64,000 nt of DNA. Source: an uncultured Bacteroidales bacterium. Its GTDB lineage: Bacteria; Bacteroidota; Bacteroidia; Bacteroidales; FEN-979. The stretch covers positions 1 to 64,000 of the forward strand of contig CAISRB010000020.1 in the NCBI GenBank assembly GCA_903887775.1, read 5' to 3'. Below are positions 35,111-43,382 of this stretch, piece by piece. Made by a program: the position numbers and the translations under genes. The notes below the pieces were generated by a model that saw only the letters and a program-made list of their open reading frames with translations, was not told where the DNA came from and made no database searches. The number at the start of each line of letters is the position of its first letter. Position 1 is the stretch's first letter.

Positions 35111-36805
35111 ATGAAAACTTCAGTCTTCCCCCTTTTTTTTCTGCTTATAGTTCTCTGCTTCAGCAATTTGAACAGTACGACAGCAGCAAATAAAAACAAT
35201 TTACCTGCTTCAGGTACAATAAGTATTTATTCCAGCTCTCAATTATTTGATCTCACGAACAAATGGGCAGAACAATTTTCCCAATCGAATCCTGGTCAGT
35301 CCGTCAAGGTCATAAAAGTTGAGGACTCCGGAATTGCGGATCTTATCAGCAAAGGAGAAAATATCTGTTTTGTTTCGAACGAGATTCCTTTTTCAGGCGA
35401 GCAGGCATCAATTTTTCAGATTGTTGTTGGAAGGGAAATATTCGTGCCCGTTATAAGTTCTAAAAATCCTTTTTTAGCTGAAATTTATCAGAAAGGCATA
35501 TCCCGTGAAGCATTAGCCAGGAGTTTGGAGACTCATGGTAAAATGCAGTGGGGAACTCTCCTGAAAAACGGGCAACAGGCTCCGGTCAGATATTTTATCC
35601 TGAATGATGAATTTACAAAAGAAGGGGTGGAAGGCTATATTAAGGCTGATCATGCTTCGATGGACTGGATCAAATGCGAGGACAGGGATAAGTTGATTTC
35701 ATCAATACAGAATGACCCTTACGCAATAGGTTTTTGCAGGATGACCGACATTCTTCAGCCAAATACAGTAAACTTTGAAGATAATATCCAACTGTTACCT
35801 ATCGATAAGAACGGCAATGGAAAGATGGATTATATGGAGAATATCTATGCAAATTTCGAAGATTTTTCGAGGGGTGTATGGATAGGTAAATACCCGAAAT
35901 CATTGACCAGCAACATCTTTTGTGTCGCCAAAACACAACCTTCCGATGAGATTGAGGTTGCTTTCCTGCAGTGGGTGCTCACCTCGGGACAGGAGTTTCT
36001 GCCTGTTAAAGGGTATTCCGACCTGGTCAGCAGTGAACGGCAGTCTCAGATGAATAAATTGATCCCTGCAAACATCTACCGCGAATCTCCAAAAGAAACC
36101 AATTCTGTCGCAAAGTTGATCTTATTGCTTCTGATCCTTGCTGTCGCATTAAGTTTCACGCTTGACCTGATTATCCGCAGGTATAGAAACAGGAAAAGAG
36201 AGCAGGCCAATATCATTACCCGTCAGCCCGCTGCCTTTGATGAAAAGAATGTCAGCATCCCAAAAGGTCTTTATTTTGACAAAACCCATACCTGGGCATT
36301 CATGGAAAAGGACGGTACGGTAAAAGTAGGCATTGACGATTTTTTGCAGCATGTTACAGGACCCATCACAAGCATCGGCATGAAAAATCCGGGAGTCAGG
36401 ATTAAAAAAGGTGACCAGCTTTGCATCCTTATTCAAAAAGGGAAACATTTGATAATTCATTCCCCTGTTTCAGGGACTGTTAAAGCACATAATGACGCTT
36501 TGTCGACTAATTCATCGGTAATCAACAGTTCACCGTATTCTGAAGGATGGGTTTATATTATTGAGCCAAGTAACTGGTTAAGGGAGATTGAGCTCCTGTC
36601 GATGGCCGATAAATATAAGACCTGGTTAAGCGGTGAATTTACCCGCCTTAAGGATTTTCTTGCCTTCACAATGCAGGCTGGTTCACCAAAGTATGCACAA
36701 ATCACCCTCCAGGATGGCGGTATCCTGAAAGACCATGTTCTGGCTGACTTAAATCCTGAAATCTGGGAAGATTTCCAGACACAATTCATTAATAATGTGA
36801 GGTAG
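35111..36805 (+). CDS. PstS-like periplasmic domain fused by a membrane helix to a GcvH-like domain
   Basis: 564 residues. A signal peptide precedes a periplasmic binding-protein domain of the PstS type (about 35-325). This contains DKNGNGKMDYME, which matches an EF-hand calcium loop, and a closing FLPVKGYSDL. A helix at about 335-356 followed by RRYRNRKRE puts the rest inside. About 375-490 is a GcvH-like fold: THTWAFMEKDGTVKVGIDDF, then SPVSGTVKAHN and INSSPYSEGWVYII. The lipoylation motif ESVKA is not conserved: the loop reads KGKHLIIH before SPVSG and is one residue shorter. A C-terminal tail with FTRLKDFLAF, QDGGILKDH and WEDFQTQF recurs in the second GcvH-like protein of this operon. 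It is the first gene behind the sigma-54-like site. The function is not known to me. Confidence 0.82.
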   Translation: MKTSVFPLFFLLIVLCFSNLNSTTAANKNNLPASGTISIYSSSQLFDLTNKWAEQFSQSNPGQSVKVIKVEDSGIADLISKGENICFVSNEIPFSGEQASIFQIVVGREIFVPVISSKNPFLAEIYQKGISREALARSLETHGKMQWGTLLKNGQQAPVRYFILNDEFTKEGVEGYIKADHASMDWIKCEDRDKLISSIQNDPYAIGFCRMTDILQPNTVNFEDNIQLLPIDKNGNGKMDYMENIYANFEDFSRGVWIGKYPKSLTSNIFCVAKTQPSDEIEVAFLQWVLTSGQEFLPVKGYSDLVSSERQSQMNKLIPANIYRESPKETNSVAKLILLLLILAVALSFTLDLIIRRYRNRKREQANIITRQPAAFDEKNVSIPKGLYFDKTHTWAFMEKDGTVKVGIDDFLQHVTGPITSIGMKNPGVRIKKGDQLCILIQKGKHLIIHSPVSGTVKAHNDALSTNSSVINSSPYSEGWVYIIEPSNWLREIELLSMADKYKTWLSGEFTRLKDFLAFTMQAGSPKYAQITLQDGGILKDHVLADLNPEIWEDFQTQFINNVR

Positions 36806-36842
36806 TAATACTTTGCACTGATGTTCATGATATTAATATAAT

Positions 36843-37703
36843 GTGATGACAATAAACCGACGAAAGTTTTTCAAGGTCCTGGGCGTTACCGGGGCAGCCC
36901 TGACAATAGGCCGGGAGCTGAAAGCAGCACCTACCGGCAAAGCCGATATAGAATTCCGTGGAGTTTTATACGACTCAGCCCGCTGTAAAGGATGTCATGG
37001 TTGCGAATATGATTGCGCTGACGCCAATAACCTGCCTGTGCCCGAACCGGCAAAAAACATGGCTCCCGTTCGAAAAACAAGTGAAACAAAACGTACGGTT
37101 GTCAACGAATACAATACATCTAAAGGCAAAGTGTTTGTTAAGATGCAGTGTATGCATTGCAATGAGCCAGCCTGTGTTGCAGCCTGTCTGACACAGGCAA
37201 TGCATAAAACACAAGCCGGACCAGTGATCTGGAGGGGCGAAAAATGCATGGGATGCCGGTATTGTATGGTCTCCTGCCCCTTTGATATTCCGAAGTTTGA
37301 ATTTCACAGTCCTAATCCGAAGATCCAAAAGTGTGACATGTGCTATAACCGGCTGAAAACCGGGGAGATGCCTGCCTGTGCTGCAAATTGCCCGAATGAT
37401 GCCTTGTTTTATGGCACACGTCGTCAACTGATGAGCGAAGCACGCAAGCGTATTGTTGAAAACCCCAAGCTTTACGTCGATTACCTGTATGGTGAACACG
37501 AAGCCGGCGGTACATGCTGGATGTATCTTTCACCGGTACCATTCAAAGAACTCGGGATGAAAACGAACATTCAGAAAGCCTCCTATCCTGCCTTAACCAA
37601 AGGATTTCTCTACGGCGTGCCTACTATTTTTGTATTGTTCCCGGCTCTCTTGCTGGGAATTCAGCAGGCGACGAAGAAAGATAACGAAACCGGGGAGGAA
37701 TAA
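36843..37703 (+). CDS. HybA-like Tat-exported 4x[4Fe-4S] ferredoxin subunit
   Basis: 286 residues. A twin-arginine signal (NRRKFFKVLGVTGAALTIG) directs export of the folded protein. Four Cys clusters are complete: CKGCHGCEYDC, CMHCNEPACVAAC, CMGCRYCMVSCP and CDMC followed by CAANCP, giving four [4Fe-4S] clusters as in HybA, DmsB and NrfC. A C-terminal helix (GVPTIFVLFPALLLGI) anchors it to the membrane, the HybA feature. It would pass electrons between a periplasmic partner and the quinone-reactive membrane subunit encoded next. No hydrogenase or molybdopterin catalytic subunit is present nearby, so the electron donor or acceptor is open. Met1 or Met2 could be the start. Confidence 0.92.
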   Translation: MMTINRRKFFKVLGVTGAALTIGRELKAAPTGKADIEFRGVLYDSARCKGCHGCEYDCADANNLPVPEPAKNMAPVRKTSETKRTVVNEYNTSKGKVFVKMQCMHCNEPACVAACLTQAMHKTQAGPVIWRGEKCMGCRYCMVSCPFDIPKFEFHSPNPKIQKCDMCYNRLKTGEMPACAANCPNDALFYGTRRQLMSEARKRIVENPKLYVDYLYGEHEAGGTCWMYLSPVPFKELGMKTNIQKASYPALTKGFLYGVPTIFVLFPALLLGIQQATKKDNETGEE

Positions 37704-37704
37704 T

Positions 37705-38931
37705 ATGAGGGAGAACTATCCTCTTACAACAGACAATGATGGCAAGTCAGTCTGGAAATTCCTCCGGGACGAATTTAAACCCAAGGGGAAACTATTTACT
37801 CCTTTTAACATCATCTCGGTTCCCGTGATCATACTGGGAATAATCCTGATCGTTATACGATTCTGGAAAGGTATAGGCGCGATTACCAACCTCACCCAGG
37901 AGGTGCCCTGGGGCCTGTGGATCGGCTTTGATGTTGTGACCGGTGTTGCTTTCGCAGGAGGTGCTTATGTTCTCACCTTCATGGTATATATACTGAATAT
38001 GAAGAAATACCATTCCATTGTCAGGGTAACTGTATTGAATGGCTTTCTTGCCTATGTATTTTATGCAGGCGCCCTGCTCCTCGACCTGGGACGCCCCTGG
38101 AATGTCATCAACCCCATTATAGGGAACAACTTCGGGGTAAACTCCGTCCTTTTCCTGGTAGCATGGCATTTCCTGCTGTATATGATAGCCCAGCTTATCG
38201 AATTTTCACCTGCCATAGCAGAATGGCTTGGCGCCAGGCGTATCCATAAAATATTGTCGGGAATGACCATTGCTGCTGTGATCTTCGGCATCACCCTGTC
38301 GACCCTTCATCAGTCCGGTCTCGGAGCCCTTTACCTGATGGCAAAAGAAAAGATCCACCCGCTCTGGTACTCCGAATTTATTCCTATCATGTTTTTCGTC
38401 TCCAGTATCTTTGCCGGCCTGTCAATGGTCATCTTTGAAGGTACCATCACCCATAAGGTATTTTTCAAACAGATCAGCGAGAAAAATCATCATGCCCAGA
38501 ACGGCATAATCCTCGGCTTATCAAAAATCTGTGCAGGAACCATGTTTGCATACTTTTTCCTGCAACTTCTGGTATTTATCCATGATAAGCACTGGGACCT
38601 GCTAAATACTCCGATGGGATACTGGTACCTGCTTGAAATGCTGGGCTTCGTATTTCTGCCCATGATACTCTTTTATTACAGCTACAGGCGGAATAATGTT
38701 CTGCTGATACGTATTGCAGCTATCGTAACAATGCTGGGAGTAATTCTGAACAGGCTCAATGTCACTGTCATTGGCTTCAGATGGGATGCTGCTATCAGGT
38801 ACGTCCCTTCCTGGATGGAATTTGTTGTTACGCTTACCGTAATATTTACTGAAATATGGATTTTCAGGTGGGTCATTAATCGTATGCCTGTGCTGCGCGA
38901 TTCACCCTCCTGGGCAAAGGAAGATAATTAA
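37705..38931 (+). CDS. HybB/NrfD-type quinone-reactive integral membrane protein
   Basis: 408 residues from the start MRENYPLTTDN at 37705. The open frame begins 25 codons earlier inside the ferredoxin gene, but a strong ribosome site GGGGAGGAA precedes 37705 and the ferredoxin stop lies just before it. About ten membrane helices are visible, with the conserved GLWIGFDVVTGVAFAGGAYVL and LLLDLGRPW elements of the HybB/NrfD family. It should exchange electrons and protons with menaquinone and form a complex with the HybA-like protein. Both are between two GcvH-like proteins, an arrangement I cannot link to a known respiratory enzyme. Confidence 0.9.
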   Translation: MRENYPLTTDNDGKSVWKFLRDEFKPKGKLFTPFNIISVPVIILGIILIVIRFWKGIGAITNLTQEVPWGLWIGFDVVTGVAFAGGAYVLTFMVYILNMKKYHSIVRVTVLNGFLAYVFYAGALLLDLGRPWNVINPIIGNNFGVNSVLFLVAWHFLLYMIAQLIEFSPAIAEWLGARRIHKILSGMTIAAVIFGITLSTLHQSGLGALYLMAKEKIHPLWYSEFIPIMFFVSSIFAGLSMVIFEGTITHKVFFKQISEKNHHAQNGIILGLSKICAGTMFAYFFLQLLVFIHDKHWDLLNTPMGYWYLLEMLGFVFLPMILFYYSYRRNNVLLIRIAAIVTMLGVILNRLNVTVIGFRWDAAIRYVPSWMEFVVTLTVIFTEIWIFRWVINRMPVLRDSPSWAKEDN

Positions 38932-38980
38932 CAACCCGCATTCGCCGGGGCAATCGGGCGATTGCACAAATCATATAACA

Positions 38981-39694
38981 ATGGACGGATTTAGCTATTA
39001 CAATATTTTTGAGACCAAAGGAATGGAATACCTGATCATTATCCTGTTCCTGGCACTGCTTATTCCTTTCTCTGTAATTATCAACAGGAAAGTGAAAATC
39101 AAACGGCAACTCCAAAAGGCGATGGGCATACTTACAAGTAAAATTCTAAGAATCCCCCAGGGAGTGTTTTACAGCGGGAACCATACCTGGGCCTACCTGG
39201 CAAAATCAGGTGTCGCTAATATCGGACTGGATGATCTTCTGCTGCATATCACAGGCGAAGTAAGGTTAACCTTTCTGAAAAAACCGGGCGAACCCATTAT
39301 GAAAGGAGAATTAATGACCGAGATTGATCATGACGGGAAAATGCTGAAAATTTTTTCACCCCTTTCAGGAGAAGTGGTGAGCGCAAATCCTGCCCTTACC
39401 GACAATCCCGTAATATTGAACGAGGATCCTTACGGATCAGGATGGATCTACAAAATAAAGCCGACGGACTGGATTGCTGAAACCAGCTCATATTACCTTG
39501 CAGATGCTGCAAACGACTGGTCGCAGATGGAGTTGTTGAGATTCAAGGATTTTCTTGCTTCAACCCTGCCAAAATATACAGATGAAGCTTCCATGGTCGC
39601 TTTTCAGGACGGAGGTGAACTCAGGGATCATCTTCTTCCGGAGCTCCCCGACGGGGTATGGCATGATTTCCAGAAGGAATTTTTGAATCCATAG
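38981..39694 (+). CDS. Membrane-anchored GcvH-like protein
   Basis: 237 residues. One N-terminal helix (MEYLIIILFLALLIPFSVII) followed by NRKVKIKRQ places the rest in the cytoplasm. The GcvH-like fold (about 55-170) has HTWAYLAKSGVANIGLDD, SPLSGEVVSANPAL and LNEDPYGSGWIYKI. The lipoyl-Lys motif ESVKA is absent; a GK lies six residues before SPLSG, as in the first protein of the operon. The C-terminal tail repeats the pattern LLRFKDFLAS, QDGGELRDH and WHDFQKEF. It is 49 bases behind the HybB-like gene. No gcvP or gcvT is near, so a role in glycine cleavage is unlikely. Confidence 0.82.
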   Translation: MDGFSYYNIFETKGMEYLIIILFLALLIPFSVIINRKVKIKRQLQKAMGILTSKILRIPQGVFYSGNHTWAYLAKSGVANIGLDDLLLHITGEVRLTFLKKPGEPIMKGELMTEIDHDGKMLKIFSPLSGEVVSANPALTDNPVILNEDPYGSGWIYKIKPTDWIAETSSYYLADAANDWSQMELLRFKDFLASTLPKYTDEASMVAFQDGGELRDHLLPELPDGVWHDFQKEFLNP

Positions 39695-39734
39695 GAAGTT
39701 AAATCACCGGTTTTCATTATCTTGCGGTGAAAAT

Positions 39735-41393
39735 ATGCCTATGAACAAGAACAGCACCTTGAAGTCAATTCTCAGGAAGTACCTGCAAGTCCGTTCTTCT
39801 ATCTATAGCCGTGTAGTTCTTATCATCCTTGCTTCCTCTGTTTTTCTTTTCGTTTCCTTCAGCATCATCTTCCGTTCCGTTAACGAGGAATATCTCAATG
39901 CCGTGATCAGCCAGAATGGTAACAATATAGGTTCCATTGTTGGCGGATCATTGTATCATTCGATGTTGGAGAACGATAAGAGCACTTTGCAGAACACCCT
40001 CGATATCATTAATACCATGCCGGGAATTGATGAAGTAAACATGTATGACAGCAAGGATGATCTTGTCTACTCGTCCATCCCTTCCGACACCAGCCATAAT
40101 CACAGCAATCCGAACTGTATCAGTTGTCACAACAATCTCAAAACAATGTTCCCCGGTAAGGGGAAACATTATAAGATCATCAATGCCAACAGTGATTGCA
40201 GGATGAATCTGAACGATAATAACGGCAGGCACCTGCTGATCAAATTACCTATTCTTAACGAGAAATCCTGTTACCAAAGTTCATGTCATGCCCATAAGGC
40301 GAGTGATGAGGTACTGGGCTCCCTGATTATCAAGATTCCTCTGTCGGAACTTGATGCTGCTGTTCAGAAATCATCTACAGAGTTTTTCCTTCTTGCAATT
40401 TTTACAACACTTTTCCTGGTTGGATTTCTGATCTTCTTTACCAGGCAAAGGATTAAGAAACCCTTGAATGCCCTGGTCAAAGCGAGTATTGCCGTTGCCA
40501 ACGGGGATAAAAGCACGCGCCTTGAAATAATGCCCAATCAGCTCGACGACATGAAGATGGTTTCCCAGGCTTTTAACGACATGCTGGATAACCTGCAGGC
40601 AGCTACAAATGAACTGGAAAACTGGTCCCAGCAACTTGAATATAAAGTCCAGAAAAAATCAGAGGAATTAAGCTCTGCACAAAATGAGCTGATCCATATT
40701 GAGCGCCTGGCGTCTCTCGGGAAGTTGTCATCCTCCGTTGCACACGAGATAAATAATCCCCTGTCGGGTATACTTATTTATACGAAGCTTATTTACAAGC
40801 AGCTGAGCAATCCTGAATTATATGCAAGCAAACGGGATTCAATGTTAAAACATCTGAAACTGATTGAAAGTGAAGCAAAACGTTGCGGGGAAATTGTCAA
40901 AGGATTACTTGAGTTCTCGAAAAAAGACCAGGAGGATTTTGAACCCCGGCATCTTCATGAAATACTTCAGGAGACCTATGAATTAATGACCCATCCCATA
41001 AAAATTGCCAATATCCACTTTTATACTGATTTTACAGCCACTTCCGATCTCATTTATTGCAGTCCCAACCAGATTAAACAGGCTTGCGTGGCTATGCTCG
41101 TGAATGCAAGCGAAGCTTTGCAGGAAAACGGGGAAATCACAATCAGGACAGCGAATCCAAATGAAGATTCTGTAAAGTTTGAAATTATTGATAACGGGAT
41201 CGGGATAGCTGAAGACGACATTCCCCATATTTTCGAGCCTTTCTTCTCGACGAAACAGAACGCCAGCGGGATCGGACTGGGCCTGGCTATTGTTCATGGC
41301 ATCATGCAAAGCCATAACGGGAAAATTCAGGTGAAAACGGAACCGGGAAAGGGTACAACCTTCTCAATAACTCTACCTTTGATCAGAAATTAA
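39735..41393 (+). CDS. Sensor histidine kinase with periplasmic haem c-type motifs
   Basis: 552 residues. Membrane helices at about 24-46 and 220-238 enclose a periplasmic domain that contains C128-x-x-C131-H132 (CISCH), the classical haem c attachment motif, and C179-x4-C184-H185 (CYQSSCH), a longer variant. A HAMP linker and coiled coil follow. The HisKA domain has the phospho-acceptor H337 in VAHEINNPLSG, and the HATPase domain has DNGIGIAEDD and GIGLGLAIV. It should read a redox state or ligand at bound haem and phosphorylate the regulator encoded 12 bases downstream. The stop at 41393 is followed by AATTCAGA and the ATG of the regulator, so the pair is co-translated. Confidence 0.9.
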   Translation: MPMNKNSTLKSILRKYLQVRSSIYSRVVLIILASSVFLFVSFSIIFRSVNEEYLNAVISQNGNNIGSIVGGSLYHSMLENDKSTLQNTLDIINTMPGIDEVNMYDSKDDLVYSSIPSDTSHNHSNPNCISCHNNLKTMFPGKGKHYKIINANSDCRMNLNDNNGRHLLIKLPILNEKSCYQSSCHAHKASDEVLGSLIIKIPLSELDAAVQKSSTEFFLLAIFTTLFLVGFLIFFTRQRIKKPLNALVKASIAVANGDKSTRLEIMPNQLDDMKMVSQAFNDMLDNLQAATNELENWSQQLEYKVQKKSEELSSAQNELIHIERLASLGKLSSSVAHEINNPLSGILIYTKLIYKQLSNPELYASKRDSMLKHLKLIESEAKRCGEIVKGLLEFSKKDQEDFEPRHLHEILQETYELMTHPIKIANIHFYTDFTATSDLIYCSPNQIKQACVAMLVNASEALQENGEITIRTANPNEDSVKFEIIDNGIGIAEDDIPHIFEPFFSTKQNASGIGLGLAIVHGIMQSHNGKIQVKTEPGKGTTFSITLPLIRN

Positions 41394-41405
41394 AGAGAAT
41401 TCAGA

Positions 41406-42746
41406 ATGGCCAGAAAAATATCATTATTAGTCGTTGACGATGAAGAATCGGTAAGGGATTCTTTAAGCAACTGGTTCATTGAAGACGGCTATCATGTAGA
41501 ATGTGCCGAAAATGCAAAGAAAGCATTATTGCTGATAGAATCATCGCAGTTTGACATTATCCTTGCCGATATTAAAATGCCGGGTATGGATGGGCTCGAA
41601 ATGCTCAGGCGGATTAAAGCCTTAAAACAGGATGCCATTGTGATTGTGATGACTGCATTTGCCTCGGTTAACACGGCTGTAATGGCATTAAAAGACGGGG
41701 CTTATGATTACATCACAAAACCCTTTGATCCTGATGACCTTTCCCACCTGATCAGGAATGCTTCAAAGCAAATTGCACTTTCGCAGGAAAACGAAACCCT
41801 GAAAAACAAAGTTACTTTACTTGAAAATGTGGAAGACCTGATTGGTAACAGCGACGCCATGAAAAAGGTTCTGAAGCAGGTCGAGAGCGTGGCACAAAGT
41901 AACTCTTCCGTCATTATCACAGGTGAAAGCGGAACCGGAAAAGAATTAATTGCCAGGGCCATTCATGCCAACTCTTCCCGTAAATATTACCCCCTGGTAA
42001 GCGTTCATTGCGGCGCTCTCACCGAAAGCCTGCTCGAAAGCGAGCTTTTCGGCCATGAGAAAGGGGCATTTACCGGAGCAATGTATAACCGTAAAGGCAG
42101 GTTCGAGATGGCCGACAGCGGGACTATTTTCCTTGATGAAATTGCAACCATTTCTTCTAAAATGCAGATCGAACTGCTACGGGTCCTGGAGACAAAAACA
42201 TTCATACGGGTTGGAGGCAACAAAGAGACGTCCTCTGATTTCAGGGTTATCTGTGCTACCAACAGGGATCTGAAAAGCATGGTGGAACAAGGCACATTCA
42301 GGGAAGATCTTTTCTACCGCCTGAATGTGGTGAATATTAACGTACCTCCTCTGCGTGAAAGGGTTGAAGACATTCCTTTGCTGGTGGATTATTTTATTAA
42401 AAAATACTGTACCACCATGAACAAGCCGCTTATTACCATTGATGATGCAGCCATGCAACGCCTGGGAGAGTACCCCTTTCCCGGGAATATCCGTGAACTT
42501 GAAAACATGATAGAACGGGCTATCGTCATTGGGAACGGGAAGAAGATCACTCTGAAAGACCTCCCTTTCGGCAAGGAAATGATCGACAATTCGATCGAAA
42601 GCCTGGATGATTTCGAAAAAACCTTCATACGGCAGATCCTGAATAAATACAGCTGGAATATCACCCGTACGGCGAAAGCATTGAAAGTCGACAGGGTAAC
42701 CCTGTATAACAAGATCAAGAAATACGAGTTAAAACCTGATGAATAA
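41406..42746 (+). CDS. NtrC-family sigma-54 response regulator
   Basis: 446 residues. Receiver domain (1-120) with acidic DDEE pocket, phospho-acceptor Asp in ILADIKMPGMDG, and the KP Lys. The AAA+ domain (about 140-375) has Walker A GESGTGKE, the sigma-54 contact loop GAFTGA in ELFGHEKGAFTGA and Walker B FLDEIA. A Fis-type helix-turn-helix closes the protein (WNITRTAKALKVDRVTLYNKIKKY). It is the partner of the haem-motif kinase encoded directly upstream. The intact GAFTGA loop means it works on RNA polymerase holding sigma-54, which agrees with the -24/-12-like site and the palindromes in front of 35111. I infer that it activates its own operon. Confidence 0.94.
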   Translation: MARKISLLVVDDEESVRDSLSNWFIEDGYHVECAENAKKALLLIESSQFDIILADIKMPGMDGLEMLRRIKALKQDAIVIVMTAFASVNTAVMALKDGAYDYITKPFDPDDLSHLIRNASKQIALSQENETLKNKVTLLENVEDLIGNSDAMKKVLKQVESVAQSNSSVIITGESGTGKELIARAIHANSSRKYYPLVSVHCGALTESLLESELFGHEKGAFTGAMYNRKGRFEMADSGTIFLDEIATISSKMQIELLRVLETKTFIRVGGNKETSSDFRVICATNRDLKSMVEQGTFREDLFYRLNVVNINVPPLRERVEDIPLLVDYFIKKYCTTMNKPLITIDDAAMQRLGEYPFPGNIRELENMIERAIVIGNGKKITLKDLPFGKEMIDNSIESLDDFEKTFIRQILNKYSWNITRTAKALKVDRVTLYNKIKKYELKPDE

Positions 42747-42812
42747 AAAAGAAGCTGTGCTTTATATCCCATAATCCCTGGGCTGAAAAGATTTTAACCT
42801 GACATTTCCCGG

Positions 42813-43367
42813 ATGACTCAACAAAATATTACATTAGTTTCTTTTGGGTATTTCGGGAAACATTTTCTTGAGAAGATAGCAGAGGCGGTGAAGCGGGAAT
42901 TTGCATACCAGGTAATCATTAAAGAATCCCATATTGATTTAAGCGAATTTTTCGATCCCGGCAGGAGACAGTATAACGGAAACAAAATGTTAATTGCTGT
43001 TGACAAGATCTCCGACGAAGGAGCTTTAAAAACCATCGGATTATTCAGCGTGGATCTTTTCATCCCCATTCTTACCTATATTTTCGGGCAGGCAGTGCTG
43101 AATGGAAATACAGGTATTGCTTCGCTTTACCGCTTAAGCAATGAACGTTACGGTATAGAACCTGACGACAACCTGCTTCTTGAGAGGTTCACAAAAGAAG
43201 TGGTCCACGAACTGGGTCATACTTTTGGGTTGATCCATTGCTCTTCCCCTACTTGCGTGATGAGGTCAAGCACCTATGTTGAAGATATAGACCAGAAGAA
43301 CCCTGGCCTCTGCAATAGTTGCCATGCCCAGCTGGAAATACGACAGGGGTCACAGATGTATACCTGA
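42813..43367 (+). CDS. Archaemetzincin-type zinc metalloprotease
   Basis: 184 residues, cytoplasmic. The zinc motif HELGHTFGLIHC is followed by x4-C-x-M and, after 16 residues, CNSC: this is the archaemetzincin signature (HExxHxxGxxHC-x4-C-x-M ... CxxC) with a catalytic zinc and a structural zinc site. The length is normal for the family. Archaemetzincins are found in archaea and scattered bacteria, and their natural substrates are unknown. It is 66 bases behind the sigma-54 regulator gene on the same strand, so it is probably the last gene of the redox operon. It converges with pgi, 15 bases apart. Confidence 0.92.
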   Translation: MTQQNITLVSFGYFGKHFLEKIAEAVKREFAYQVIIKESHIDLSEFFDPGRRQYNGNKMLIAVDKISDEGALKTIGLFSVDLFIPILTYIFGQAVLNGNTGIASLYRLSNERYGIEPDDNLLLERFTKEVVHELGHTFGLIHCSSPTCVMRSSTYVEDIDQKNPGLCNSCHAQLEIRQGSQMYT

Positions 43368-43382
43368 CTGAAACCAGTAGTT

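Noticed and set aside
37630-37704. 25-residue upstream extension of the HybB-like protein
   Set aside because: It overlaps the ferredoxin gene and ignores the strong GGGGAGGAA site before 37705.
38981-39694. Glycine cleavage H protein
   Set aside because: Membrane anchor, missing ESVKA lipoylation motif, extra conserved tail and no gcvP or gcvT nearby.
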